Below, piece after piece: positions 1-9,068 of a DNA stretch of 43,736 nt. Location: the NCBI RefSeq assembly GCF_023701345.1, contig NZ_JAMPXE010000010.1, positions 1 to 43,736 on the forward strand, read 5' to 3'. Each line of letters opens with the position of its first letter. The stretch's first letter is position 1. This stretch comes from Rhodoferax sp. (GTDB taxonomy: Bacteria; Pseudomonadota; Gammaproteobacteria; Burkholderiales; Burkholderiaceae_C). The notes under the pieces were generated by a model, which saw only the letters and a program-made list of their open reading frames with translations, made no database searches and had not been told where the DNA came from. The position numbers and the translations under genes are program-made.

Positions 1-999
1 CTGCAGGCCCGCTTTGGCCATGAATGGGACACAGCCCTGGACAGCATGGAGCTCGCCACCGGGGCCTCCCCCAAGTTCGACCGCGAGGCCTTTCTGGCCG
101 GCAAACAAACCCCGGTGTTTTTTGGCTCCGGCGTGAACAACTTTGGTGTCATGGAAGTGCTCGACGCGCTGGTCGACCTGGCGCCGTCGCCGGGTCCGCG
201 CACCAGCTCGTTGGTGGTCAACAAGCAGCCGGTCATCAAACAAGTGCAGCCCGAGGACGACGCTTTTTCAGGCGTGGTCTTCAAGGTGCAGGCCAACATG
301 GACGCCAACCACCGCGACCGCATCGCCTTTGTACGTATTGCTTCTGGAAAATACTCGCCAGGCATGAAGCTCAAGGTGATGCGCACCGGCAAAGAGCTGC
401 GCCCGACCAGCGTGGTGACCTTCATGAGCCAGCGCCGCGAGGCGGTGGAAGAAGCCTATGCCGGCGATATCGTCGGCTTTACCACCCACGGCGGCGTGCA
501 ACTGGGCGACACCATCACCGACGGCTCGGTCAACCTGCTGTTCACCGGCCTGCCGTTTTTTGCCCCCGAGATGTTCATGACCGTGGTGCTGAAGAACCCG
601 CTGCGCACCAAGCAGTTGCAACAGGGTCTGGCCCAATTGGGCGAAGAAGGCGCGATCCAGGTGTTCAAGCCCGAAATGGGCGGCAACATGCTGCTCGGCG
701 CCATTGGCCAGCTGCAGTTTGAGGTGGTGCAGCACCGCCTCAAGGGCGAATACGACGCCGACGTGCGGCTGGAAAGCAGCCAGTACACCGGGGCGCGCTG
801 GATCACCGCCGACTCACCCGCCGAACTCAAGGAATTTGTCTACGCCTACCCGCAGCGCATGGCGCGCGACGCGGCCGACACCCTGGCCTACCTGTGCACC
901 AGCCCCTACGATGTGCGCCTGGCGCAGGAGCGCTTCCCCAAGATTCACTTCCACCCGCTGCGCGAGCATGCCGGACTGGCGCTGCAGTCAGCGGGCTAA
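1..999 (+). CDS. prfC: Peptide chain release factor 3 (3' part; 5' end lies outside window)
   Basis: This is the C-terminal 332 residues of RF3, the GTPase that recycles RF1/RF2 from the ribosome after peptide release. The reading frame is open from base 1, so the gene begins upstream and the G domain is mostly missing. What is visible is the stretch after the G domain (PVFFGSGVNNFGVMEVLDAL), the translation-factor domain II (RDRIAFVRIASGKYSPGMKL) and the RF3 C-terminal domain (GAIGQLQFEVVQHRLKGEYD). Full-length RF3 is about 530 residues, so roughly 60 percent is present. The in-frame ATG at base 46 is internal and not the true start. A HAD phosphatase gene follows after 27 bp on the same strand. 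Confidence 0.95.
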   Translation: MQARFGHEWDTALDSMELATGASPKFDREAFLAGKQTPVFFGSGVNNFGVMEVLDALVDLAPSPGPRTSSLVVNKQPVIKQVQPEDDAFSGVVFKVQANMDANHRDRIAFVRIASGKYSPGMKLKVMRTGKELRPTSVVTFMSQRREAVEEAYAGDIVGFTTHGGVQLGDTITDGSVNLLFTGLPFFAPEMFMTVVLKNPLRTKQLQQGLAQLGEEGAIQVFKPEMGGNMLLGAIGQLQFEVVQHRLKGEYDADVRLESSQYTGARWITADSPAELKEFVYAYPQRMARDAADTLAYLCTSPYDVRLAQERFPKIHFHPLREHAGLALQSAG

Positions 1000-1026
1000 G
1001 TTCGCAGAACCTTGTCATCGCAGGCC

Positions 1027-1842
1027 ATGAAGCCGCTCTCAGCCTGGCCGCTCGAGGCGCGCCGTCACTTGATCGGCGTTTTCACCGACATCGATGACAC
1101 GCTGACCACCGACGGGGCCATCACGCCCGATGCGCTGCACGCGCTGGCAGATCTGAAGGCGGCCGGGCTGCACGTGATTCCGGTCACCGGGCGACCGATC
1201 GGCTGGTGTGAACCCTTCGCCCGGGGTGACACCGTGGCCGGCATCGCGCCCTGGCCGGTGGATGCCATCGTGGCAGAAAACGGCGCGGTCGCTTTTGCCA
1301 GAAACCCGCCTCATCGACTGTCAAAAATATACCAGCAGCCTGAAGCCACGCGTGCCCTCAATTTCGCCAGGATGCAGCAGGTCGCAGCCCGGGTGCTGCA
1401 ACAGGTGCCCGGTTCAGCGCTGTCACAGGACGCGCCGGGCCGCGAGACCGACATCGCCATTGACCACAGCGAATTCACCCACCTGCCACCCGGCAAAATA
1501 GCCCAGGTCGTGCAACTCATGCAAAGCGCTGGCATGCGTGCTACCGTCAGCAGCATCCACATCAACGCCTGGTTTGGCAGTCATGACAAGCTGGAGGGGG
1601 CACGCTGGATCGTGCGCGCCTTGTTCGGACGCAATCTTGATGGCGAGATCAACCAATGGGCTTATGTGGGCGACTCTGCCAACGACCAGATCATGTTCCA
1701 ACATTTCAGCAATAGCGTGGGCGTGGCCAACATTCGCCGCTTTGCAGCCGACTTGACGCACCAGCCGCGCTTCATCACCCCGAGCGAACGCGGCGCTGGC
1801 TTTGCTGAAGTGGCAGGCGCGATACTCGGGGCAAGAACCTGA
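1027..1842 (+). CDS. HAD-superfamily (type IIB-like) phosphatase
   Basis: A 271-residue HAD hydrolase. Motif I is D21-I-D23-D-T25 (FTDIDDTLT), motif II is the Thr in PVTGRP (T54), a motif III lysine is likely in SHDKLEGA, and motif IV is GDSANDQIMF. The large insert after motif II fits the IIB cap type found in Cof-like, sucrose-phosphate and mannosyl-3-phosphoglycerate phosphatases. The substrate cannot be read from the sequence; a sugar phosphate is the usual family substrate. An in-frame TTG at 1012 would add five residues, but I chose ATG 1027; neither has a strong ribosome-binding site. It follows prfC by 27 bp and may be cotranscribed. Confidence 0.85.
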   Translation: MKPLSAWPLEARRHLIGVFTDIDDTLTTDGAITPDALHALADLKAAGLHVIPVTGRPIGWCEPFARGDTVAGIAPWPVDAIVAENGAVAFARNPPHRLSKIYQQPEATRALNFARMQQVAARVLQQVPGSALSQDAPGRETDIAIDHSEFTHLPPGKIAQVVQLMQSAGMRATVSSIHINAWFGSHDKLEGARWIVRALFGRNLDGEINQWAYVGDSANDQIMFQHFSNSVGVANIRRFAADLTHQPRFITPSERGAGFAEVAGAILGART

Positions 1843-1896
1843 GCCAGCTTGCCGAAAATTGCCCAGCCCAACCGACACAACCCTGAGTGATCTGTC

Positions 1897-3774
1897 ATGC
1901 CCGCCACGCCCAAGCTCCCGTCCCTGTTAAACAGCCACTTGTCCCGGCAGCGGGTTTTTGCCCAGCTCAGCAGCAAAAGCCGTGAGGCACTGGCGGGCCA
2001 ATTCACACTGGCCAGCGCCACAGCGGGCGCCACCTTGCTGGCGCAAGGCCAGTTGCCAGACCGGCTGGGCCTGATCCTGCATGGCTCGGTACGCCTGAGC
2101 GATCCGGATCTGAATTTGTCGGTGCAGCTCGAAGCAGGTGACCTGTTTGGTTTTGGTGTCACCCCAACGCCGCAATTGGCAACCTGGCAGGCCGTTGCAG
2201 CGGCTGATTGCGAGCTGGCCTGGCTGCCTGCACCGGTCTTGGCGCAGCTGTGTACCAAACATGCCCAACTGGCGTATTTTTTACCGTCCTTACAGCCGTT
2301 GCATCAACCGCCGGCAGAGCAGAACCAGCAGGTCAGCGAATCCAGCACGGCACTGAACCTGCTGGGCACCCCCATCCGCACACTGATCAAGCGCGCGCCC
2401 ATCACCCTTGCCCCCGACGCCTCGATCCAGGCCACCGCGGTGCTGATGCGCGACCTGCGGGTGTCCTCCGTGCTGCTGGTCGAGCAAGGCCTGCTGTTTG
2501 GCCTGGTCACCGACCGCGACCTGCGCAACCGCGTGGTCGCGCTCAACCTGGACATCAGCCGCCCCGTTTCCGACATTGCCACGCTGGCGCCCATGACCGT
2601 GAGCGCCAACAGTCCGGCATTTGAAGCCCTGCTGCTGATGGCGCGCCACAACATCCACCACATGCCGGTGATGGAAGGCGGCAACATCCTGGGCATGATC
2701 ACCGCCACCGACCTGACCGAGCAACACAGCACCTCGGCGGTGTATCTGGCCGGTGACATCTACAAACAAAGCACCCTTGATGGCCTGAAAAGCATCAGCA
2801 CACGGGTCAGGCAACTGCAGCAGAACCTGGCCGCGGCGGACGCCAGCGCCTACAGCACCGGCCACATCATCACCGCCATCACCGATGCCATCACCACCCG
2901 GCTGATCCATCTGGCCGAGGCACAACTGGGGCCCACCCCGGTGGACTACGTCTGGGTGGCGGCCGGCAGCCAGGCACGCAACGAACAAACCGCCAAATCG
3001 GACCAGGACAATTGCCTGATCCTGGACGATGCGTTTGACGAGGCTGCGCACGGCGGGTACTTCAAGGCGTTCAGCAAATTTGTCTGCGACGGCCTGGCCG
3101 AGTGCGGCTACATCCACTGCCCGGGCGACATGATGGCCATGACCGACACCTGGCGCCAGCCGCGCCGGGTCTGGGCCGAGTATTTCCGCAAATGGGTGGA
3201 CAACCCCAAGCCCAAGTCGCTGATGCTGACCTGCGTGTTTTTTGACCTGCGCGCCATCCACGGCCAAGCCGAGCTGCTCGACGGGCTGCGCCAGCAGGTG
3301 GTGCAACACACCAGGGGCAACAGCCTGTTTTTGGCGCACATGGTCAGCAACGCGCTCAAGCACCGGCCACCGCTTGGCATGTTTGGCCAGATCACCCTCA
3401 GCAAGGGCGGCGACAACCCGCGCACCATCGACCTCAAACACACCGGCATCGTGCCGATCGTCGATCTGGCGCGGGTTTATGCACTGGCCGCAGGCGTCAC
3501 GCTGGCCAACACCCATGACCGGCTCGAACTATCGGCGCAGGCCGGTGAGGTGACCGAGCAAAGCGCGCGCGACTTACGCGGCGCACTGGAGTTCCTGGGC
3601 AAGTTGCGTATAGCCCATCAAGCGCGGCAAATGGCGCAGGGCCAGGCGCCTGACAACTTTCTGGCTCTGGAAGAGCTCTCCAATTTTGAGCGCAGCCACC
3701 TCAAGGAGGCCTTCAGCGTGGTGCAAACCCTGCAAGACGTGCTGAGCCAGCGCTATTCGGGCGGACGCTTCTAG
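1897..3774 (+). CDS. cNMP-binding / CBS pair / DUF294 nucleotidyltransferase-like protein (copy 1)
   Basis: A 625-residue predicted cytoplasmic signalling protein. Domains in order: a cyclic-nucleotide-binding-like beta roll at about 15-130, a CBS pair at about 158-273 (RDLRVSSVLLVEQGLLFGLV, then HNIHHMPVMEGG), a GlnD-like nucleotidyltransferase domain (DUF294) with G357-S358 and D369-x-D371, and a DUF294 C-terminal domain to the end. The cNMP roll lacks a recognisable phosphate-binding-cassette arginine, so it may not bind cAMP. In other proteobacteria such proteins often sit beside acetate-uptake genes and are presumed to sense nucleotides or modify a partner; the target is unknown. A paralogue with the same architecture lies at 14301-16121, on the other side of the symporter genes. 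The gene is convergent with the exonuclease fusion, 11 bp away. Confidence 0.88.
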   Translation: MPATPKLPSLLNSHLSRQRVFAQLSSKSREALAGQFTLASATAGATLLAQGQLPDRLGLILHGSVRLSDPDLNLSVQLEAGDLFGFGVTPTPQLATWQAVAAADCELAWLPAPVLAQLCTKHAQLAYFLPSLQPLHQPPAEQNQQVSESSTALNLLGTPIRTLIKRAPITLAPDASIQATAVLMRDLRVSSVLLVEQGLLFGLVTDRDLRNRVVALNLDISRPVSDIATLAPMTVSANSPAFEALLLMARHNIHHMPVMEGGNILGMITATDLTEQHSTSAVYLAGDIYKQSTLDGLKSISTRVRQLQQNLAAADASAYSTGHIITAITDAITTRLIHLAEAQLGPTPVDYVWVAAGSQARNEQTAKSDQDNCLILDDAFDEAAHGGYFKAFSKFVCDGLAECGYIHCPGDMMAMTDTWRQPRRVWAEYFRKWVDNPKPKSLMLTCVFFDLRAIHGQAELLDGLRQQVVQHTRGNSLFLAHMVSNALKHRPPLGMFGQITLSKGGDNPRTIDLKHTGIVPIVDLARVYALAAGVTLANTHDRLELSAQAGEVTEQSARDLRGALEFLGKLRIAHQARQMAQGQAPDNFLALEELSNFERSHLKEAFSVVQTLQDVLSQRYSGGRF

Positions 3775-3785
3775 CCGTCAATCAG

Positions 3786-5960
3786 TCAGTATTTCAAGCG
3801 CGCGTAATAGGTCTTTTGCGCCGCCTCGCGCGCCTGGCGCAGCGTGGTGATGCCCATGGCCTTCAGCAGGGGCAGCAGGCGCAGCCAGACCTCGGCGGTG
3901 ACAATGGCATCGCCCAGCGCGGTGTGGCGCCCCAGCACGGTGATATTGAAGCGCTCGGCAATGGTTTCGAGCCGGTGCGATTCCTGGTTCGGGTGCACCA
4001 CCGCCGACAGCAACAGGGTATCGAGCACCGGATGGTTGAACACCAGGCCGGTGTGGCGCTCCTGAAGCTGCAAAAACTTCATGTCAAAGGCGGCGTTATG
4101 CGCCACCAGCACCGTATCCTGGGCAAAGGTATAAAACGCCGGCAACACCTCGACAATGGGCGGCTTGCCTTTGACCATGTCCTGCGTGATGCCGTGGATC
4201 GTAACCGTCGCAGCCGGGATCAGCCGTCCGGGGTTGACCAGTTGCTCAAAGCTCTCCTGCCGCAACAGCTTGCCATTGACAATGCGCGCCGCACCGATCT
4301 GGATGATCTGATCGCCCTCTGCCGGATTCAGCCCCGTGGTCTCGGTGTCAAAGACGGTGTATGAGAGTTCATTGAGCAGGCGATCATCAAGTTCACGGCT
4401 TTGATCCGTCACTTGAAACAGGTCAAAGTCGTAAAACTCGGGGCGGCTGTCGTTTTGCAGAATCTGCGTGGCTTCCAGTTGTTCCTGCATGCTGGCCATG
4501 GGCAGCAAAAACCGGAAAAACGCCTCGTGGCGCACACGTTCGCGCTCAAACCACATCTCGCCGCCGTGGCGCTCCACCACGTCGCGCACGGTGAGCGGCG
4601 TGCTCTCGTTGCCAAACCGCATGCTGTCCATTTCCCAGCTCATCACGGTCTCGGTGCTCATGGCCTGGCCGGTCCAGATCAAGTCGAGCTGCGCCCGGTT
4701 GCCATTGGACTGCAGTCGCAGCCGGAAAAATTTCACATCAAACTCGTCCGCCAGACGCATCGCCAGATAGTCCAGCGCCTGCGTCAGGCTGAAACTGTCC
4801 ACCTTGAGCCAGACGCTGGCATCCAGGTTTTCCAGCGTCACCGGGCGCTTGCTGCGCGCCTCAATGCGCCGCTGGCTGGCCAGCAGCACGTCGGCCCCCA
4901 TCATTTCTTCCAGCGGCCAACGGGCCTTGAGGCCCTGCGTGGCCTGTTGCGTCATGGTGTTGATACGCGTGCTCATGCTGGTCACCTCTTCACGCACCAC
5001 GGTCAGAAAGCGCTCGCGCATGGGCACCTCCAGATCCGGGTAGGCCAGCATCTCGACAGCGGCCTGAATGTTGGCCAGCGAGGAGCGGCTGCCCTCGGTC
5101 AGGCCATGCAGCAACTGGTCGCGCAAATGCTCTTCCTCAAAAGCCCGGGTCACGTTGTCGAGCATCAGGACAAAGCCACTGATCTCAGTCGCAGCGCCCA
5201 TGGCGTCGACATGGCGCACCGGTGCCATTTGCACCTTGAGCAACTGGCCGGCCTGGGTAGTGGTGACAAACTGGGCAGACGGGCTGCCCGCGCCCCGCTT
5301 GATGCGCTGCTGGATGCTCTCCAGCGCGTGCGCCACCAGTTGCCGGTCGAACACCGCGTAAATGGAGCGCCCGATGCCCATCAGTTCAGCACCACCGGCC
5401 AATGTGGGCGCCACCGACAGGGTTTTGAATTGCAGGCGGGCACGGTTGTTGTACAAGATGATGCGGCCATCCAGATTGCACACCACCACGCTCTGCGTCA
5501 ACTCCGACATCAGCGCCGCCAGACGATTTTTTTCCTGCTGCACGCTCAGACTGGCCTGGGCAATTTGTGTTGCCACATCCTGGCGCAAGCTATCGCGCTG
5601 GGTCGCCAATTGAAAAATCACCTCGGCCAGCGCCTGGGTCTCGGCGGTGCCGCGGTGGTTCATGGGGGCGGCCTGCGGTGCCGCCAGCAAGACCTTGGCT
5701 TGTTCCAGCAGCCGACCCGGCGCACTGGCATAACGCCGAAACAGCCAGCGCAGGGTGGCGCCAATCACCACCAGGCCAAACACCCAGGTCAGGCCGATCA
5801 GGACAAAACGGGGTGCCAGTTGATCCGCCAGCAATGCGCGTTGTTCGGGCGCCAGGGTGGAAGCAATCAAGCCCATCGTCAGCAGCAGCCAGACCACCGT
5901 GGCCAGGCCGATGACAGCAATCGCCAGCAGCAGGCGCCGGTCGATCCTGCGACGGTTCAT
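3786..5960 (-). CDS. Membrane-anchored degenerate histidine kinase fused to DnaQ-like 3'-5' exonuclease
   Basis: A 724-residue protein. Two N-terminal membrane segments (about 9-35 and 50-72) bracket a short loop. A coiled linker and a PAS-like domain (about 145-270) follow, then a histidine-kinase-like core (about 275-490), then a DEDDh exonuclease (about 532-705). The exonuclease looks intact: D538 and E540 in FDTETTGL, D626 in HNAAFD, H679 and D684 in RHTALGDA. The kinase core does not: aligned with the neighbouring kinase, the phospho-acceptor His becomes E289 (TEGSRSSL versus THELRTPL), the N-box asparagines are gone, and there is no DxGxG or GTGLGL box, although HGGEMWFE survives. ATG 5960 overlaps the receiver gene stop as ATGA, so the two are translationally coupled. 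A longer frame extends upstream but merely overlaps the receiver gene. The substrate and role are unknown; it is a predicted regulator of the symporter island, not a replication subunit. Confidence 0.85.
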   Translation of the reverse strand: MNRRRIDRRLLLAIAVIGLATVVWLLLTMGLIASTLAPEQRALLADQLAPRFVLIGLTWVFGLVVIGATLRWLFRRYASAPGRLLEQAKVLLAAPQAAPMNHRGTAETQALAEVIFQLATQRDSLRQDVATQIAQASLSVQQEKNRLAALMSELTQSVVVCNLDGRIILYNNRARLQFKTLSVAPTLAGGAELMGIGRSIYAVFDRQLVAHALESIQQRIKRGAGSPSAQFVTTTQAGQLLKVQMAPVRHVDAMGAATEISGFVLMLDNVTRAFEEEHLRDQLLHGLTEGSRSSLANIQAAVEMLAYPDLEVPMRERFLTVVREEVTSMSTRINTMTQQATQGLKARWPLEEMMGADVLLASQRRIEARSKRPVTLENLDASVWLKVDSFSLTQALDYLAMRLADEFDVKFFRLRLQSNGNRAQLDLIWTGQAMSTETVMSWEMDSMRFGNESTPLTVRDVVERHGGEMWFERERVRHEAFFRFLLPMASMQEQLEATQILQNDSRPEFYDFDLFQVTDQSRELDDRLLNELSYTVFDTETTGLNPAEGDQIIQIGAARIVNGKLLRQESFEQLVNPGRLIPAATVTIHGITQDMVKGKPPIVEVLPAFYTFAQDTVLVAHNAAFDMKFLQLQERHTGLVFNHPVLDTLLLSAVVHPNQESHRLETIAERFNITVLGRHTALGDAIVTAEVWLRLLPLLKAMGITTLRQAREAAQKTYYARLKY

Positions 5961-6331
5961 GCGGCTTTGCCCAGCATCTCTGCCACCTTCTGCACCAGCT
6001 CTCGGGTGGCAAATGGTTTGGTCATGTAGCCATCCGCGCCGAGCGCCAGGCCCTTGGCCACATCGGTGTCGCGGCCCTTGGCAGTCAGCATCAGGATTTT
6101 GGTGGCCTGCACCGCATCCAGGCTGCGCACTTCCTGGCACACCTCAAAACCGGATTTTTTGGGCATCATCACATCCAGCAGCACCAGGTCCGGGAGCTCA
6201 CGGATGATGGCATCCACCGCCTCCTGACCGTCACGCGCAATCACCACGTTGTAGCCTTCGCGCTTGAGCAGGTACTCGAGCGAAATCACAATGTTGGGCT
6301 CATCGTCAGCCACCAGTATTTTCGGACTCAT
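5957..6331 (-). CDS. Stand-alone response-regulator receiver (CheY-like)
   Basis: A 124-residue single receiver domain without any output domain. The acidic pocket is D9-D10, the phospho-acceptor is D53 (LLDVMMP), the switch threonine is T83 and the conserved lysine is K105 (MTKPF). ATG 6331 is preceded by GAGGAG at good spacing; the upstream in-frame ATG lies inside the kinase gene and is not needed. It begins 14 bp after the kinase stop and overlaps the pseudokinase-exonuclease gene by four bases. The likely donor is the histidine kinase encoded immediately upstream. With no DNA-binding domain, it must act through protein contacts or as a phosphate shuttle; the fused exonuclease encoded next is the obvious candidate partner (inference). 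Confidence 0.95.
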   Translation of the reverse strand: MSPKILVADDEPNIVISLEYLLKREGYNVVIARDGQEAVDAIIRELPDLVLLDVMMPKKSGFEVCQEVRSLDAVQATKILMLTAKGRDTDVAKGLALGADGYMTKPFATRELVQKVAEMLGKAA

Positions 6332-6345
6332 CTCGCTCTCCTCTT

Positions 6346-9066
6346 TTATGTTTTGAAGGGCAGATAAAAACAAAACGCCGCCCCCTGCCCATGCTCTGAC
6401 TCCAGCCACAGCCTGCCGCCAAAATGCTCCACGATCTGGCGGCTGATCGGCAGCCCCAGGCCCGTGCCCTGCGGCCGGTTGGCGGCATCGCCACCCTGGC
6501 GGAATTTCTGAAAAATAAGCGCCTGCTGCTCAGCCGATACCCCGGGACCGTTGTCACGCACCATCAGCGTCACGCCGGTATCGTCGCTGCTCAGGCTTAC
6601 ATCAACCCGACCACCAGGCAGCGGCACAAACTTGGCGGCGTTGGAGAGTAAATTCAGCATCACCTGGGTCAGTCGGTCGGGGTCGGCCAGCAACACCAGC
6701 GGATGCTCAGGCACATGGACCTGCACCAGCGTTTGCCGCTCCCGAAACAGCTCCGAGGTGGTCACCACCGCTTGCCGCACGAGCGCGCACAAGTCCACCT
6801 CGGCGTTGTGCCACTCGGCATGGCCCGACTCGATCTTGGCCATGTCGAGCACCTGGTTCACCAGCCTGGACAGGCGTTCGGTCTCGCTGACGATGATGGC
6901 GATGAACTGGCTGCGCCGGGCCTCTTCCATGGCGGGGTCGTCGCGCATCAGCTCGGCCAGCGCCCGAATCGAGGTGAGCGGCGTGCGCAGCTCATGGGTG
7001 ACCGACGACATGAAGTCGTCCTTGAGCCGGTCCAGGCTCTTGAGCTGCTCATTGGCCGTGCGCAACTCGCACGTGGCGCGCTCCAGCGAGGCCGACTTTT
7101 CTTCCAACTCCTGCGAGTGCGCGCGCAACTGCGAGGTTTCGTCCAGAATGCGCAAGACATCGTCTGGCGTCAGGGTTTCTTCTTCGACACTGCTGGCCAC
7201 CAGCACCCGGGCCGAGGCACTGCCGACCGCACCCGCCAACTGGGTTTCAACAAACTGAACCAGACGCGCATCAGGCGTGATGCCGCTCAGACTGCTCGCC
7301 CCCACCTGACGCGCATAGGCCGAAAACAGCGTTTGTGTCCGATCTGACCCCATGAAGCGCTCACACAAGCGCAACAAATCCGGCACCGTGGCGCGACCGC
7401 GCCAAAACACGGGCCGCGCCGTGGTGGTGCGCTCGAACACATCGACAAACAACAGCGCCTGGCTGGCCTCCTGGCCATTGGGCGCACGCCACAGTGACAA
7501 GCCCACATAAGCGCCAATATTGACCAGCAAACTCCAGAACAGCGAATGCGTCAGGTTGTCCAGCCCACGCAGGCCAAACAGCTGCTCGGGCAGCAGCCAA
7601 CTCAAACCCAGCAGGCCCTGGTTCAAAAATACATCAGGTAACCAGCCCGACTTGGCCAGCGACGGCAACATCAGCGTGTAGCACCACATCAGAAACCCTG
7701 CCAGCAAGCCCACCAGCGCACCCTGGCGCGTTGCCCCCTTCCAGTACAGGCCACCCAACACCGCGGGTGCAAACTGGGCCACGGCGGCAAAGCTGATGAG
7801 GCCAATGCTGACCAGGGCATAGGCTTCGCCGGCCAGGTGAAAGTACACATAGCCGAGCACCAGCACGCCCAGAATAGCGGCACGACGGATGACCAGCAGC
7901 ACACGCGTCAAGTCGTGCCCGGCCCCGGATTTGAAATGCCGGGTACGCAGCAACAGCGGCATCACCAGTTCATTGCAGACCATGGTGGAGACCGCAATCG
8001 TCTCCACGATCACCATGCCGGTGGCAGCAGACAAGCCGCCAATGAACGCAAACAAGGCCAGCGCCGGCTGCCCTGCCGCCAGAGGCAATGACAAGACAAA
8101 GTTGTCGGCATTCATCTGCCCCGACCCGAAATACAGCAAGCCGCCCAGGGCAATCGGCAGGACAAACAGATTGATGGCCAGCAGGTAGAGCGGGAACACC
8201 CAGACCGCGCGGCGCAAATGGCTCTCGCGCACATTTTCAACCACCATCACCTGGAACTGGCGCGGCAAAAAGATCACGGACAGCATCGACAGCAGCGTCA
8301 ACGCAAACCACTGTGTCCAGGCAAAGCTGCCGCCCTGTTCCAGCCGCAGCAGTTTGGCCAGGTCGGGCACCGCGTGGGCCCGCGCAAAAACGTCGGCGAG
8401 ACCATTGAACATGCCGTACACCACAAACAGACCCACCGCCAGAAAAGCAATGAGCTTGACCACCGACTCAAAGGCAATGGCCGCCACCAGGCCTTCGTGG
8501 CGCTCCGCCGAATCCAGATGCCGGGCGCCAAACACCATGGTGAACCCGGCCAGCGCCAGGGCCATGTAAAAAGTGCTGTCCTGCGTCCAGTGCGCCTGCG
8601 CGGGCAACTCGCCCAGGGTAGTCGCCGTGAGCAAGCCATAACCGGCAGAAATCGCCTTGAGCTGCAGCGCAATGTAAGGCACGATGCCCACCACGGCAAT
8701 CAGCGTCACCAGCCCGGCCAGCAGCGGGCTTTTGCCGTAGCGGCTGCCAATAAAGTCGGCAATCGAGGTGATGCGGTAAGTCTTGGCAATCCGGATCATC
8801 TTGCGCAGCACCAGCCAGCCCAGCGTCATGGCCAGCGTCGGCCCCAGGTAAATCGGCAAAAACCAGATACCACCCGACGCCGCACGCCCGACGCTGCCAA
8901 AGTAAGTCCAGGCGGTGCAATAGACAGCCAGCGACAGGGAATAGGTCCAGGGGTTGGCAATGATCGAGCGGCCCTGGGCGGCGCGCCAGTCGCCAAAACT
9001 GGCCACGGCAAAGAGCAGCAGCAGGTAAGCGAATGAAGCGCCGACGACCAGCATGGGTGACAGCAT
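6346..9066 (-). CDS. CbrA/CrbS-like sensor histidine kinase with sodium:solute symporter sensor domain
   Basis: A 906-residue membrane kinase. Residues 1 to about 525 form a sodium:solute-symporter-type domain of about 13 helices. A soluble linker with probable STAC-like region (about 555-640) and a coiled coil (645-685) lead to a HisKA domain with H691 in THELRTPL. The ATPase domain has N805/N809, the DNGPG box at 838-842 and GTGLGL at 867-872. Every catalytic box is intact. Related kinases are CbrA of Pseudomonas and CrbS of Vibrio, the latter controlling the acetate switch, so a role in sensing or responding to acetate or a similar carboxylate is likely. No periplasmic sensor domain is present. 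ATG 9066 lies two bases past the stop of the 70-residue membrane-protein gene; an alternative ATG is at 9054. Confidence 0.93.
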   Translation of the reverse strand: MLSPMLVVGASFAYLLLLFAVASFGDWRAAQGRSIIANPWTYSLSLAVYCTAWTYFGSVGRAASGGIWFLPIYLGPTLAMTLGWLVLRKMIRIAKTYRITSIADFIGSRYGKSPLLAGLVTLIAVVGIVPYIALQLKAISAGYGLLTATTLGELPAQAHWTQDSTFYMALALAGFTMVFGARHLDSAERHEGLVAAIAFESVVKLIAFLAVGLFVVYGMFNGLADVFARAHAVPDLAKLLRLEQGGSFAWTQWFALTLLSMLSVIFLPRQFQVMVVENVRESHLRRAVWVFPLYLLAINLFVLPIALGGLLYFGSGQMNADNFVLSLPLAAGQPALALFAFIGGLSAATGMVIVETIAVSTMVCNELVMPLLLRTRHFKSGAGHDLTRVLLVIRRAAILGVLVLGYVYFHLAGEAYALVSIGLISFAAVAQFAPAVLGGLYWKGATRQGALVGLLAGFLMWCYTLMLPSLAKSGWLPDVFLNQGLLGLSWLLPEQLFGLRGLDNLTHSLFWSLLVNIGAYVGLSLWRAPNGQEASQALLFVDVFERTTTARPVFWRGRATVPDLLRLCERFMGSDRTQTLFSAYARQVGASSLSGITPDARLVQFVETQLAGAVGSASARVLVASSVEEETLTPDDVLRILDETSQLRAHSQELEEKSASLERATCELRTANEQLKSLDRLKDDFMSSVTHELRTPLTSIRALAELMRDDPAMEEARRSQFIAIIVSETERLSRLVNQVLDMAKIESGHAEWHNAEVDLCALVRQAVVTTSELFRERQTLVQVHVPEHPLVLLADPDRLTQVMLNLLSNAAKFVPLPGGRVDVSLSSDDTGVTLMVRDNGPGVSAEQQALIFQKFRQGGDAANRPQGTGLGLPISRQIVEHFGGRLWLESEHGQGAAFCFYLPFKT

Positions 9067-9068
9067 GG

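Noticed and set aside
5961-6140. 60-residue N-terminal extension of the exonuclease fusion
   Set aside because: It lies within the receiver gene in another frame; the ATGA overlap at 5957-5960 gives a better start and leaves a sensible N-terminus.
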